Assembly (NCBI GenBank): GCA_934525325.1 | Contig: CAKSZE010000069.1 | Coordinates: 1 to 7,278, forward strand | From: an uncultured Faecalibacterium sp. | GTDB lineage: Bacteria > Bacillota > Clostridia > Oscillospirales > Ruminococcaceae | Reading direction: 5' to 3' | DNA: 7,278 bases | Shown here: positions 1 to 6,293 of the stretch, piece by piece | Numbering within the stretch: position 1 is the stretch's first letter | Layout: each line of letters opens with the position of its first letter | Made by a program: the position numbers and the translations under genes | Notes under the pieces: model-generated | What the model was told of the DNA's origin: nothing | Seen by the model: only the letters and a program-made list of their open reading frames with translations | Databases searched by the model: none

Positions 1-612
1 CCCTCCATGCTGTGCGGTCTGGTGCAGCTGCTGACCAGTCAGGAAGCCAAGGACACCGCCAAGGCTGAGCTGAAGTATCAGGTGGAGAACAGTCAGGATA
101 TCGCGGATGTGCGTGCCCTGAAGGACAGCCTTTCCAAGATCCAGCTCTTTGTCTCCAGCGTGGGTCAGTACACCGCCGGTGTGCAGACCGCCGCAGATGG
201 TGCCCATTCTGCCAAGGACGGCAGCGCACAGCTTGCCGCCGGTACCAAGACCCTGTACGATGGCGTGAACACCCTGAACGAGGGCGCAAGCCAGCTGAAC
301 GACGGCACCCATCAGCTGAACGATGGTCTGAACCAGTTCAACGAGGAGGGTATCTCCAAGCTGACCGGCGCACTGGATCAGGATCAGCTGCACGGCCTTA
401 AGACCGTGCTGGACGAGATGACCGACCGGCTGGAAAACTACACCAGCTTTGCCGGTGCCCCTGAGGACGCCGAGAGCAGCGTGAAGTTCGTCTACAAGAC
501 CGCCGAGACCGTGGCTTCTGCCGACAATGTTGTGGCTGAGACCGAGACAGTGAAGGAGGGCAACATCTTCACCCGCCTGTGGCAGCGCATCGTGGACCTC
601 TTCAAGTTCTGA
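1..612 (+). CDS. C-terminal fragment of an xxxLxxG heptad-repeat envelope protein (YhgE/Pip-like or MMPL-associated)
   Basis: The frame is open from the first base and ends in TGA at 610-612, so the 5' end lies outside the window. The ATG at 7 has no ribosome binding site in view and is probably internal. The visible ~203 residues are hydrophilic. Bases 220-345 encode six tandem seven-residue units of the type G-x-x-x-L-x-x (for example GASQLND, GTHQLND). This is the xxxLxxG heptad signature found in extracytoplasmic coiled regions of YhgE/Pip-type and some MMPL/RND-type membrane proteins of Firmicutes. The segment ends in an aromatic/basic tail (RLWQRIVDLFKF) and has no transmembrane helix. 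The role is unknown; families with this repeat are linked to export or secretion at the membrane. Which parent family it belongs to cannot be settled without the N-terminal part. Confidence 0.7.
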   Translation, partial: PSMLCGLVQLLTSQEAKDTAKAELKYQVENSQDIADVRALKDSLSKIQLFVSSVGQYTAGVQTAADGAHSAKDGSAQLAAGTKTLYDGVNTLNEGASQLNDGTHQLNDGLNQFNEEGISKLTGALDQDQLHGLKTVLDEMTDRLENYTSFAGAPEDAESSVKFVYKTAETVASADNVVAETETVKEGNIFTRLWQRIVDLFKF

Positions 613-643
613 TAATGCCAACATCCTTCCAGAATCGTATATA

Positions 644-695
644 GATACACAGAAGCGCCTCGCAGCCGAATGACTGCGGGGCGCTTCTCTGTATC
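644..695. terminator. Long hairpin after the heptad-repeat gene, possible terminator without a T-tract
   Basis: The arm at 651-665 (AGAAGCGCCTCGCAG) pairs with 674-688 (CTGCGGGGCGCTTCT) through one T-G wobble around an 8-base loop. After one C-C mismatch the stem continues for six more pairs (644-649 with 690-695). It begins 31 bases after the stop codon and separates the upstream gene from the toxin-antitoxin promoter, so a terminator or mRNA-end stabiliser is likely. No run of T follows on either strand, so it is not a textbook Rho-independent terminator. Confidence 0.5.
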
Positions 696-746
696 CGCGG
701 GAATATTTCAGGGTGAAAAGCATACAATAAAAAGAAAGCATCTTGA

Positions 747-775
747 TTGCATTCTGCTTTCATTTGTGATACAAT
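747..775 (+). promoter_or_regulatory. Promoter of the toxin-antitoxin operon with overlapping inverted repeats
   Basis: TACAAT at 770-775 is one base off the -10 consensus and is preceded by TG at 767-768, giving an extended -10. A weak -35 (TTGCAT, 747-752) lies 17 bases upstream. A 7-bp inverted repeat (TTGATTG 743-749, CAATCAA 772-778) overlaps the -10. A second 7-bp inverted repeat (GAAAGCA 734-740, TGCTTTC 755-761) interleaves with the first. Ribbon-helix-helix antitoxins usually bind palindromes in their own promoters, so these are plausible operator half-sites; the binding role is inferred. Confidence 0.55.
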
Positions 776-799
776 CAAAGAAAGAAGGAGGTGCTGGAT

Positions 800-1057
800 A
801 TGGCACAGATCAGTGTACGCGTGGATGACGCCGTGAAGCATGAGGCAGAGCAGACCTTTGACGAGATCGGTCTAAGCATGAACACGGCCATCACCATCTT
901 TCTCAAGGCCTGCGCCCGGGAAAAGCGCATTCCGTTTGAACTGACCGCAGACCCCTTTTATTCCTCTGCCAATCAGCGTTATCTGGAAGGTATCATGCGG
1001 GATGTGCGCAGCGGCAAGGCGCATTTTGCCCCGCATGACCTCATCGAGGAAGCCTGA
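800..1057 (+). CDS. relB: Type II toxin-antitoxin antitoxin, RelB/DinJ family
   Basis: An 85-residue antitoxin. The N-terminal part (residues about 3-45: QISVRVDDAVKHEAEQ, then GLSMNTAITIFLKACA and REKRIPFEL) matches the ribbon-helix-helix DNA-binding and dimerisation domain of RelB/DinJ proteins. The C-terminal part should wrap around and inhibit the toxin. The ATG at 800 is chosen over an in-frame GTG at 791 because AAGGAGG at 785-791 lies 8 bases before it and would overlap the GTG. The stop TGA (1055-1057) shares its last base with the toxin start, so translation is probably coupled. It likely represses its own operon, alone or with the toxin, through the repeats in the promoter. Family assignment is from recognised sequence pattern; the exact subfamily is uncertain. 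Confidence 0.9.
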   Translation: MAQISVRVDDAVKHEAEQTFDEIGLSMNTAITIFLKACAREKRIPFELTADPFYSSANQRYLEGIMRDVRSGKAHFAPHDLIEEA

Positions 1058-1320
1058 TGCGGCTGCTGTGGGAGGATCGCGCATGGGAAGATTACCTTTA
1101 TTGGCAGATGCAGGACAAAAAGACGCTGAAACGCATCAACGCGCTGATCAAGGATATCGCCCGCAACGCATTTGATGGCATCGGCAAGCCGGAACCGCTG
1201 CGCGGTACACTCAGCGGCTGGTGGAGCCGCCGTATCGACGATGTGAACCGCATCGTTTACTACGAAGAAAACGGCATCGTGTTTATCGTTTCCTGCCGCG
1301 GACATTACGATGACACCTGA
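1057..1320 (+). CDS. yoeB: YoeB/Txe-family mRNA interferase toxin
   Basis: An 87-residue protein that aligns almost without gaps to E. coli YoeB, a RelE-superfamily endoribonuclease that cuts mRNA in the ribosomal A site and stops translation. Family hallmarks are WEDYLYW (10-16), GKPEPL (43-48), LSGWWSRRI (52-60), NRIVY (64-68) and the terminal CRGHY (80-84). The residues known to matter in E. coli YoeB, Glu46, Arg65, His83 and Tyr84, are all present at the same positions, so the toxin looks catalytically intact. The ATG overlaps the antitoxin stop by one base, and GAGGA at 1046-1050 inside the antitoxin gene is a good ribosome binding site (6-base spacing). The last three residues (DDT) extend slightly past the usual HY end. 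The gene is followed directly by a strong terminator, so the operon is just these two genes. Confidence 0.93.
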   Translation: MRLLWEDRAWEDYLYWQMQDKKTLKRINALIKDIARNAFDGIGKPEPLRGTLSGWWSRRIDDVNRIVYYEENGIVFIVSCRGHYDDT

Positions 1321-1338
1321 CAGCAGCTGCTGCATCTA

Positions 1339-1382
1339 AAAAAGGACACCGGACAGCCCGCAGGCTGTCCGGTGTCCTTTTT
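1339..1382. terminator. Bidirectional Rho-independent terminator between convergent yoeB and murC
   Basis: A perfect 20-bp stem: AAAAAGGACACC plus GGACAGCC (1339-1358) pairs with GGCTGTCC plus GGTGTCCTTTTT (1363-1382) around the four-base loop CGCA. The stem is GC-rich inside and flanked by A on the left and T on the right, so it can terminate transcription in both directions. It sits 18 bases past the toxin stop and 8 bases past the murC stop on the other strand. Confidence 0.95.
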
Positions 1383-1390
1383 AAATAAAC

Positions 1391-2776
1391 TTACTGTTCC
1401 TTTTCCACCATCATCTTGCTGGCTTTATAGATATCGCCGCAGCCGAGAGTGATGACCAGATCGCCGGGCTGGGCGTTCTGCTTGACCCAGTCGGCGGCTT
1501 CCTGCAGGCTGTCCACCAGCACAGAGCCGGGGATCTGCGCTGCCAGCTTTGCGCTGGTAATGGTGGGGTCGTTGGGCTCGCGGCTGCCCATGATGGGGGT
1601 CAGCACCGTGATGTCCGGGATCTTGAGCACATCCACAAAGTCGTTGAACAGCATCTTGGTGCGGCTGTATGTAAACGGCTGGTGGACGGCGATCAGGCGC
1701 TTGTAGCCCATCTCCTTGGCGGTGGTCAGGGTAGCGCGCAGCTCGGTGGGGTGGTGGGCGTAGTCGTCGATGACCAGCGCACCGTTGCACTCGCCGTACA
1801 CCTCAAAGCGGCGGCCTGCGCCCTTGAAGTTCAGGGCAGCTTCGGCGCACTGCTCCGCGGTCAGGCCCACAAAGCGGCACACAGCGCACATAGCCAGTGC
1901 ATTATAAATATTGTGGCGGCCGGGCACGGACAGGCGGATGCGGGTGGTGTCGGTCGTGTTCCACTCCTTCAGGTCGAACTCGAAGAAGCCGGGCTTATAC
2001 TCGTTGACGTTGACGGCGCGGTAGTCGCCGTGGTTGTCGATGGCAAAGGTGCGCACCCGGCGGTCCAGCGTGTACATGACATCCATGGTGTTCTTGTCGT
2101 CGGCGTTGGCAAAGATCATGAACTGGGTCATCAGGGCAAAGCGCTTGAAAGCAAACTTCAGCTCGCCCATGCTGCCGTAGTAGTCCAGATGGTCGTTGTC
2201 GATGTTCAGCACCACGGACAGGTAGGGGGTCAGCTTCAGGAAGGTCTCGGCAAACTCGCAGGCCTCGATGACGATATCATCGCCCTTGCCGGCCTTGCCG
2301 TAGCCGTTGATGAGGGGCAGCTTGCCGCCGATGACGGCAGAGGGGTCGCGCCCGGCCAGTTCCAGCGCGGTGGTGATCATGGAGGTGGTGGTGGTCTTGC
2401 CGTGGGTGCCGGACACGCAGATGCTCTGCTTGTACAGGCGGCTCACATAGCCCAGCAGCACGCTGCGCTCCACGGTGGGGATGCCGTAGGAGGCGGCTGC
2501 GTTCAGCTCCACGTTGTCCTTGGAGATGGCGGCAGAGTACACCACCATGTCCGCACCGACAACGTTATCCGCATTGTGGCCAAGGCTGACCTTTACGCCC
2601 ATCTCCCGCTCGTAGCGGATGATGCTGCCGTCCAGCACATCGCTGCCGGACAGCTCGTAGCCCTTGGCGGCCAAAATCTGGATCAGCGGGTACATTCCGC
2701 TGCCGCCGCAGCCGATAAAGTGGATCTTCTTTACATTGTCCAGCAGATGCTGGCTATAATCCGAGTACATGAACAT
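1391..2776 (-). CDS. murC: UDP-N-acetylmuramate--L-alanine ligase MurC
   Basis: Cytoplasmic ATP-dependent ligase that adds L-alanine to UDP-N-acetylmuramate, the first amino acid of the peptidoglycan stem peptide. The 461 residues are of normal family length. In order: the N-terminal UDP-binding glycine motif IGCGGSGM (21-28), the ATP P-loop SGTHGKTTTT (122-131), the Firmicutes-form EACE (171-174), NIDNDH (191-196), PGRHNIYNA (285-293), GAGRRFE and DDYAHHPTE (337-345), then HQPFTYSRT in the C-terminal domain and a late GDLVITLGCGDIY. The EACE form and the SGTHGKTTTT loop favour MurC over Mpl. I choose the ATG at 2776-2774 because GGAGGAG (2792-2786) lies 9 bases before it. A TTG at 2794 in the same frame overlaps that ribosome binding site, and an ATG at 2770 is spaced less well. 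It lies downstream of coaBC on the same strand with a 181-bp gap and ends against the shared terminator. Confidence 0.97.
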   Translation of the reverse strand: MFMYSDYSQHLLDNVKKIHFIGCGGSGMYPLIQILAAKGYELSGSDVLDGSIIRYEREMGVKVSLGHNADNVVGADMVVYSAAISKDNVELNAAASYGIPTVERSVLLGYVSRLYKQSICVSGTHGKTTTTSMITTALELAGRDPSAVIGGKLPLINGYGKAGKGDDIVIEACEFAETFLKLTPYLSVVLNIDNDHLDYYGSMGELKFAFKRFALMTQFMIFANADDKNTMDVMYTLDRRVRTFAIDNHGDYRAVNVNEYKPGFFEFDLKEWNTTDTTRIRLSVPGRHNIYNALAMCAVCRFVGLTAEQCAEAALNFKGAGRRFEVYGECNGALVIDDYAHHPTELRATLTTAKEMGYKRLIAVHQPFTYSRTKMLFNDFVDVLKIPDITVLTPIMGSREPNDPTITSAKLAAQIPGSVLVDSLQEAADWVKQNAQPGDLVITLGCGDIYKASKMMVEKEQ

Positions 2777-2848
2777 AGTAAGGCTCTCCTCCAAATATTA
2801 ACGGCTGCAGCGCAGACCGATTCCTTCCAAATATGGGGACACACCCTT

Positions 2849-2854
2849 ATTATA
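2849..2854 (-). promoter_or_regulatory. murC: Possible -10 element of a separate murC promoter
   Basis: Reading the minus strand, TATAAT occurs in an AT-rich stretch about 70 bases before the murC start. The hexamer 17 bases upstream (TTTATT) is a poor -35. The 181-bp coaBC-murC gap (2777-2957) is markedly AT-rich compared with the genes and also holds the palindrome CCGAATTTTCGG at 2887-2898. An independent murC promoter is therefore plausible but unproven; read-through from coaBC is the alternative. Confidence 0.35.
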
Positions 2855-2919
2855 TAATTTTTGCAGCATAAAATAAACAGGTAAGGCCGAATTTTCGGAA
2901 AGAACCATAAATCTTTTGT

Positions 2920-2949
2920 GGATTTTGTGATATGTGTACAACAAAATCC
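2920..2949. repeat. 9-bp inverted repeat just past the coaBC stop
   Basis: GGATTTTGT (2920-2928) and ACAAAATCC (2941-2949) are perfect inverse complements around 12 bases. On the minus strand the hairpin begins 8 bases after the coaBC stop codon. No T-run follows in that direction, so it is a weak terminator candidate. It could instead be a processing site, an attenuator between coaBC and murC, or a protein-binding palindrome. Confidence 0.5.
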
Positions 2950-2957
2950 CGGCAGTA

Positions 2958-4157
2958 TTACTTTTTTGCCCGCCGCTGCAGGATCTCGTCCAGAATAGCA
3001 TCGGCCACGTCTGCCTTGCTCATCAAAGGCAGCTCCCGGGTGCCGTCCGGGGTGATGAAGGTGACTACGTTGGTGTCTACGCCAAAACCTGCACCGGCCA
3101 CCTTGAGGTTGTTTGCCACCACCATGTCCAGATTCTTCTTGGCAAGCTTCGCGGAAGAGTTTTCCACAAGATCCCGGGTCTCCATGGAAAAACCGCACAG
3201 GAACTGGTGGGTCTTGCGGGGGCCGATGGTGCCAAGGATGTCCTCGGTGCGCTCCACCGGGATGGAGAGGTCGCCTTCCTTCTTTTTGATCTTGTCGTCC
3301 GCCACGGTGGCGGGGCGGTAGTCCGCCACGGCGGCTGCCATGATGAGCACATCGGTGGCGTCAAAGCGGCTGGTCACCGCCTCGTACATCTGCCGGGCGC
3401 TGGTCACCGGCACATCGGTGGTGAACTTGACCGGTGGCAGCGCGGTCTGCCCGTGGATCAGGGTCACCTCTGCGCCCCGCATGGCGGCGGCGCGGGCAAG
3501 GGCGTAGCCCATCTTGCCGGTGGAGTGGTTGGTCAGGTAGCGCACCGGGTCCAGCGCCTCCTGCGTGGGGCCGGCGGTCACCGCAATGTGCAGCCCTGCC
3601 AGATCCTTTGGGCGGGCGATGGTGTGCAGGATGTGCTCCAGCAGCACTTCCTCCTTGGGCAGGCGTCCGCTGCCCACATCCTTGCAGGCCAGCACGCCGC
3701 TTTCCGAGGGGATGACGGTAAAGCCGTACCGCTCCAGCGTGGCAAGGTTATCCTGCGTGATGGGGTTTTCCAGCATTCCCGTGTTCATGGCGGGGGCGAC
3801 CAGCTTGGGGCACTTGGCAGCCAGCACCACGGTGGTAAGCATATCGTCCGCAATGCCGTGCGCCATTTTGGCAATGACGTTGGCGGTGGCGGGGGCGACA
3901 AGGATCACATCTGCCTTTTTTGCCAGCGAGATGTGGGTGACCTCAAACTTGAAATCCCGGTCAAAGGTGTCCACCATGCACTTGTGGCCGGTCAGGGTCT
4001 CAAAGGTGAGAGGGGTGATGAACTGGGTGGCGTTCCGGGTCATGATGACCTCCACATCCGCACCCAATTTGCGCAGTGCACTGGCCACATTGGCCATCTT
4101 ATAGGCGGCAATACCGCCGCTCACGCCCAGCAGGACGCACTTGCCGTTCAGATCCAT
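2958..4157 (-). CDS. coaBC: Bifunctional phosphopantothenoylcysteine decarboxylase / phosphopantothenate-cysteine ligase CoaBC (Dfp)
   Basis: Carries out two consecutive steps of coenzyme A synthesis: CoaB joins 4'-phosphopantothenate to cysteine, and the FMN-dependent CoaC domain decarboxylates the product to 4'-phosphopantetheine. The 399 residues match the usual full-length fusion. The CoaC part (1 to ~185) shows GVSGGIAAYK (11-20), active-site His75 in VTHISLAKKADV, APATANV, PAMNTGM (122-128) and Cys158 in LACKDVGSGR. The CoaB part (~190-399) shows VTAGPTQEALDPVRYLTN with Asn210, AAAVADYRP (274-282) and KIKK beginning at Lys289. His75, Cys158, Asn210 and Lys289 fall at the same numbers as in E. 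coli Dfp, so both activities should be intact. A Lys follows Cys158 where Gly is common. The start at 4157 is set by GGGAGGT (4173-4167) 9 bases upstream; an earlier in-frame ATG at 4196 would include that site. It is divergent from coaX. Confidence 0.97.
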   Translation of the reverse strand: MDLNGKCVLLGVSGGIAAYKMANVASALRKLGADVEVIMTRNATQFITPLTFETLTGHKCMVDTFDRDFKFEVTHISLAKKADVILVAPATANVIAKMAHGIADDMLTTVVLAAKCPKLVAPAMNTGMLENPITQDNLATLERYGFTVIPSESGVLACKDVGSGRLPKEEVLLEHILHTIARPKDLAGLHIAVTAGPTQEALDPVRYLTNHSTGKMGYALARAAAMRGAEVTLIHGQTALPPVKFTTDVPVTSARQMYEAVTSRFDATDVLIMAAAVADYRPATVADDKIKKKEGDLSIPVERTEDILGTIGPRKTHQFLCGFSMETRDLVENSSAKLAKKNLDMVVANNLKVAGAGFGVDTNVVTFITPDGTRELPLMSKADVADAILDEILQRRAKK

Positions 4158-4206
4158 GGTTCGTTTACCTCCCGGAAAAACAGTTCTTTTCCACATATCT
4201 TACCTT

Positions 4207-4235
4207 AGTATAATGCAAAACTTCCACCAGCACAA
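4207..4235 (-). promoter_or_regulatory. coaBC: Probable coaBC promoter
   Basis: On the minus strand, TTGTGC (4235-4230) and TATACT (4212-4207) are separated by exactly 17 bases and lie about 50 bases before the coaBC ATG. The -10 is one base off consensus and the -35 keeps the TTG. A plus-strand TATAAT at 4209-4214 overlaps this -10, so the same AT-rich core could be read in either direction, although the plus strand has no good -35 for it. Confidence 0.5.
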
Positions 4236-4254
4236 CAAAATCTTTGCCGGGAAC

Positions 4255-4283
4255 TTGTATCCTGAGCAAAAATGCGGTAAAAT
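4255..4283 (+). promoter_or_regulatory. coaX: Candidate promoter of the coaX-oxidoreductase-panT run
   Basis: TTGTAT (4255-4260) and TAAAAT (4278-4283) are 17 bases apart, placing a start site about 50 bases before coaX. A perfect -35 consensus TTGACA follows at 4288-4293 but has no convincing -10 at the right spacing (the DNA there is a TTTTCTTTT run). Just after it is the 8-bp palindrome AACCGGTT at 4301-4308, a possible operator. Which element is used is not decided by sequence. Confidence 0.4.
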
Positions 4284-4341
4284 ACGCTTGACAAAGAGCA
4301 AACCGGTTCTTTTCTTTTACGTTGAAAAGGAAAACAGAATT

Positions 4342-5232
4342 ATGATCTTAGCCATTGATATAGGCAACACCACCGTCGCCCTTGGGGGCATCCGGGACGG
4401 ACGTGTATGCTTTGTGGCGCGCATGGACACGGTGCGCACCCGCACGGCTGCGGAATATCGTGCCGAAATGGATAAAATTTTTGCGCACCGCCGCCACCCG
4501 GAGCGCCCCATGCGCTTTGAAGGTGCGGTGCTTACCAGCGTAGTGCCCCAGATCACCGGGGCACTGGCGGAGTGCGCCCGTCACTACACCGGCAAAAAGC
4601 CGGTCATCGTTTCGCCGGATATTCGCACCGGGCTGACCATGGGGGTGGACGAACCCCGCGCCGTGGGCAAGGACAGGCTGGTGGATGCCGCCTACGCAGC
4701 GGCAAACTTTCCGCTGCCGGTGGTCACGGTAGACCTTGGCACCGCCACCACCTTTAATGTGGTGGACAAAGACCGGGTGTTCCGGGGCGGCGTGATCTGC
4801 CCCGGCCTTTCCACCGGGCTGCGCGCGCTGGGCGAGCGCTGCGCCCAGCTGCCGCAGGTGCATCTGGGCTCCCCGAAAAAAGCCATCGGCACCAATACCG
4901 AAAGCTGTATGCTGTCCGGCTCGGTGCTGGGCACCGCCGTGCTCATTGACGGCATGGTGCAGCGCATTGAGGAAGAGCTGGGCAGTCCGGCTACGCTGGT
5001 GGTCACCGGCGGGCTGGCAAAATACGTCACCCCGCTGTGCCGCCACCCCCTGACCTATGACCCGGAGCTGCTGATGAAGGGGCTGGCACTGCTGTACCAG
5101 CTGAACGCCCCGCAGGAGCACGGCCGCAGCCATGGCGGCGGCAAACACTACGGTCAGCAGGGACGCCCCCGGGCAAAGCACCCGTACCCCAACCGCCGCA
5201 CCCGCCGCGAGCCGGAGGCGCTGGTAGGCTGA
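4342..5232 (+). CDS. coaX: Type III pantothenate kinase CoaX with a basic C-terminal extension
   Basis: Phosphorylates pantothenate to 4'-phosphopantothenate, the first committed step of coenzyme A synthesis. CoaX enzymes are ASKHA-fold dimers that need a monovalent cation and, unlike type I PanK, are not inhibited by CoA. Motifs seen: phosphate loop DIGNTT (6-11), GKDR (109-112, the family's GxDR), DLGTATTFNVVD (131-142), GGVICPGL (149-156) and VVTGG (220-224). The normal kinase core ends near residue 256 (LALLYQLNA). A further 40 residues rich in Arg, His, Gly and Gln follow, unusual for CoaX. I choose the ATG at 4342 because the protein then starts exactly at the conserved beta strand before DIGNTT; AAGGA at 4327-4331 is a modest ribosome binding site. 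The frame stays open upstream, but that stretch is promoter DNA. The oxidoreductase gene follows after 28 bases. Confidence 0.95.
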   Translation: MILAIDIGNTTVALGGIRDGRVCFVARMDTVRTRTAAEYRAEMDKIFAHRRHPERPMRFEGAVLTSVVPQITGALAECARHYTGKKPVIVSPDIRTGLTMGVDEPRAVGKDRLVDAAYAAANFPLPVVTVDLGTATTFNVVDKDRVFRGGVICPGLSTGLRALGERCAQLPQVHLGSPKKAIGTNTESCMLSGSVLGTAVLIDGMVQRIEEELGSPATLVVTGGLAKYVTPLCRHPLTYDPELLMKGLALLYQLNAPQEHGRSHGGGKHYGQQGRPRAKHPYPNRRTRREPEALVG

Positions 5233-5260
5233 GGGGACAAGAGGAATAAGGGAGAGCATT

Positions 5261-6244
5261 ATGAAACTGGGCATTCTTGGCACGGGTAAGATCGTGCAGG
5301 AATTTTTGCCATGGCTTGTGGAGCACACGCCGTTTACTGTGCAGGCGGTGTGCAGCACACCGCGCTCGGCGGCAAAGGCCGCAGAGCTGTGTGCACAATA
5401 TCAGATCCCGCAGCACACCACCAATTACTTTGAGCTGCTGCAATGGGTAGATGCGGTCTATATCGCCGTGCCCAACCGGCAGCACGCCCGCTACGCCCGG
5501 GTGGCGCTGGAAGCGGGCAAGCACGTCATTGTGGAAAAGCCCATGGCGGTGACCGCCGCCGAGACCGAGGAACTGGCTGCGCTGGCACAGCGCAAGCGGC
5601 TGTTCCTCTTTGAGGCTATGACCACCCAGTACCAGCCCAACTACGCCAAACTCCGGGAGCTGCTGCCCCGGGTGGGTACAGTGCGCATGGTGCAGTGCAG
5701 CTTCAGCCAGTATTCCAGCCGGTACGATGCCTTTTGCGCCGGGCAGACCCCGCCGGTGTTCGACCCGCTGTGCGCGGGCGGCGCACTGATGGACTTGGGT
5801 GTGTACAACGTCAGCTACATCGTGGGTCTGTTTGGCGAGCCCAACAAGGCGGTGTATGCCGCCAACATGGAGCGCAACATCGACACCAGCGGTGTGCTGA
5901 TGATGGATTACAGCGGCTTCAAGGCGGTAAGCCTTGCCGCCAAGGACTGCGCAGCCCCTGCCCGCTGCATCATTCAGGGCACAAAGGGCTACATTTTGCA
6001 AAAATCCACCCCGAACTACTGCGGCGGCGTGACCTTCCATCCCAACGAGGGCAAGGAGGAACACTATAACCTGAACGGGGACCGTCCCCGGCAGGCGGCA
6101 GAGTTCGAGGCCTTTTACCGCGCCATGACCACCGGAGATCAGGAGTTGTGCACCCGGATGCTGGACACCAGCATCGCGGTGAGCCGGGTGCTCACGGTGG
6201 CGCGCCGCAGCGCCGGAGTGCGCTTTCCCGGCGACAGATTCTAA
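5261..6244 (+). CDS. Gfo/Idh/MocA-family NAD(P)-dependent oxidoreductase, substrate unknown
   Basis: A 327-residue soluble dehydrogenase. The N-terminal Rossmann fold has the dinucleotide-binding motif GILGTGKI (4-11), then VYIAVPNRQHARYA (66-79) and the family signature GKHVIVEKPMAV (86-97) with the conserved EKP that contributes the catalytic-region lysine (Lys93). The C-terminal alpha/beta domain carries GGALMDLGVYNV (173-184), where the Asp and Tyr positions line the substrate site in this family. Members oxidise or reduce sugars, inositols and related polyols; the sequence gives no firm substrate. AAGGGAG at 5248-5254 sits 6 bases before the ATG. It is 28 bases after coaX and presumably co-transcribed with it. 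Its position between a pantothenate kinase and a probable pantothenate transporter could hint at a related metabolite, but simple co-location is as likely. Confidence 0.92.
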   Translation: MKLGILGTGKIVQEFLPWLVEHTPFTVQAVCSTPRSAAKAAELCAQYQIPQHTTNYFELLQWVDAVYIAVPNRQHARYARVALEAGKHVIVEKPMAVTAAETEELAALAQRKRLFLFEAMTTQYQPNYAKLRELLPRVGTVRMVQCSFSQYSSRYDAFCAGQTPPVFDPLCAGGALMDLGVYNVSYIVGLFGEPNKAVYAANMERNIDTSGVLMMDYSGFKAVSLAAKDCAAPARCIIQGTKGYILQKSTPNYCGGVTFHPNEGKEEHYNLNGDRPRQAAEFEAFYRAMTTGDQELCTRMLDTSIAVSRVLTVARRSAGVRFPGDRF

Positions 6245-6293
6245 CGCATTTTTCTCTGGAACACGCCCTGACAACCACGCGCTTCCAAAGATT

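Noticed and set aside
791..799. GTG start three codons before the antitoxin ATG
   Set aside because: It overlaps the AGGAGG ribosome binding site that is correctly spaced for the ATG at 800.
1682..2857. A 391-codon open frame on the + strand, antisense to murC
   Set aside because: Its translation is low-complexity (runs of V, A, G, H, Q), has no family likeness and lies opposite an unmistakable murC; it is a by-product of G/C-rich codon positions.
2934..4208. A 424-codon open frame on the + strand, antisense to coaBC
   Set aside because: Same shadow pattern, rich in G, H and V with no domain; the minus strand carries all CoaBC catalytic residues.
4141..4341. In-frame upstream extension of coaX, including an ATG at 4213
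   Set aside because: It would add residues before the conserved first beta strand of the kinase, runs through promoter elements and lacks a ribosome binding site.
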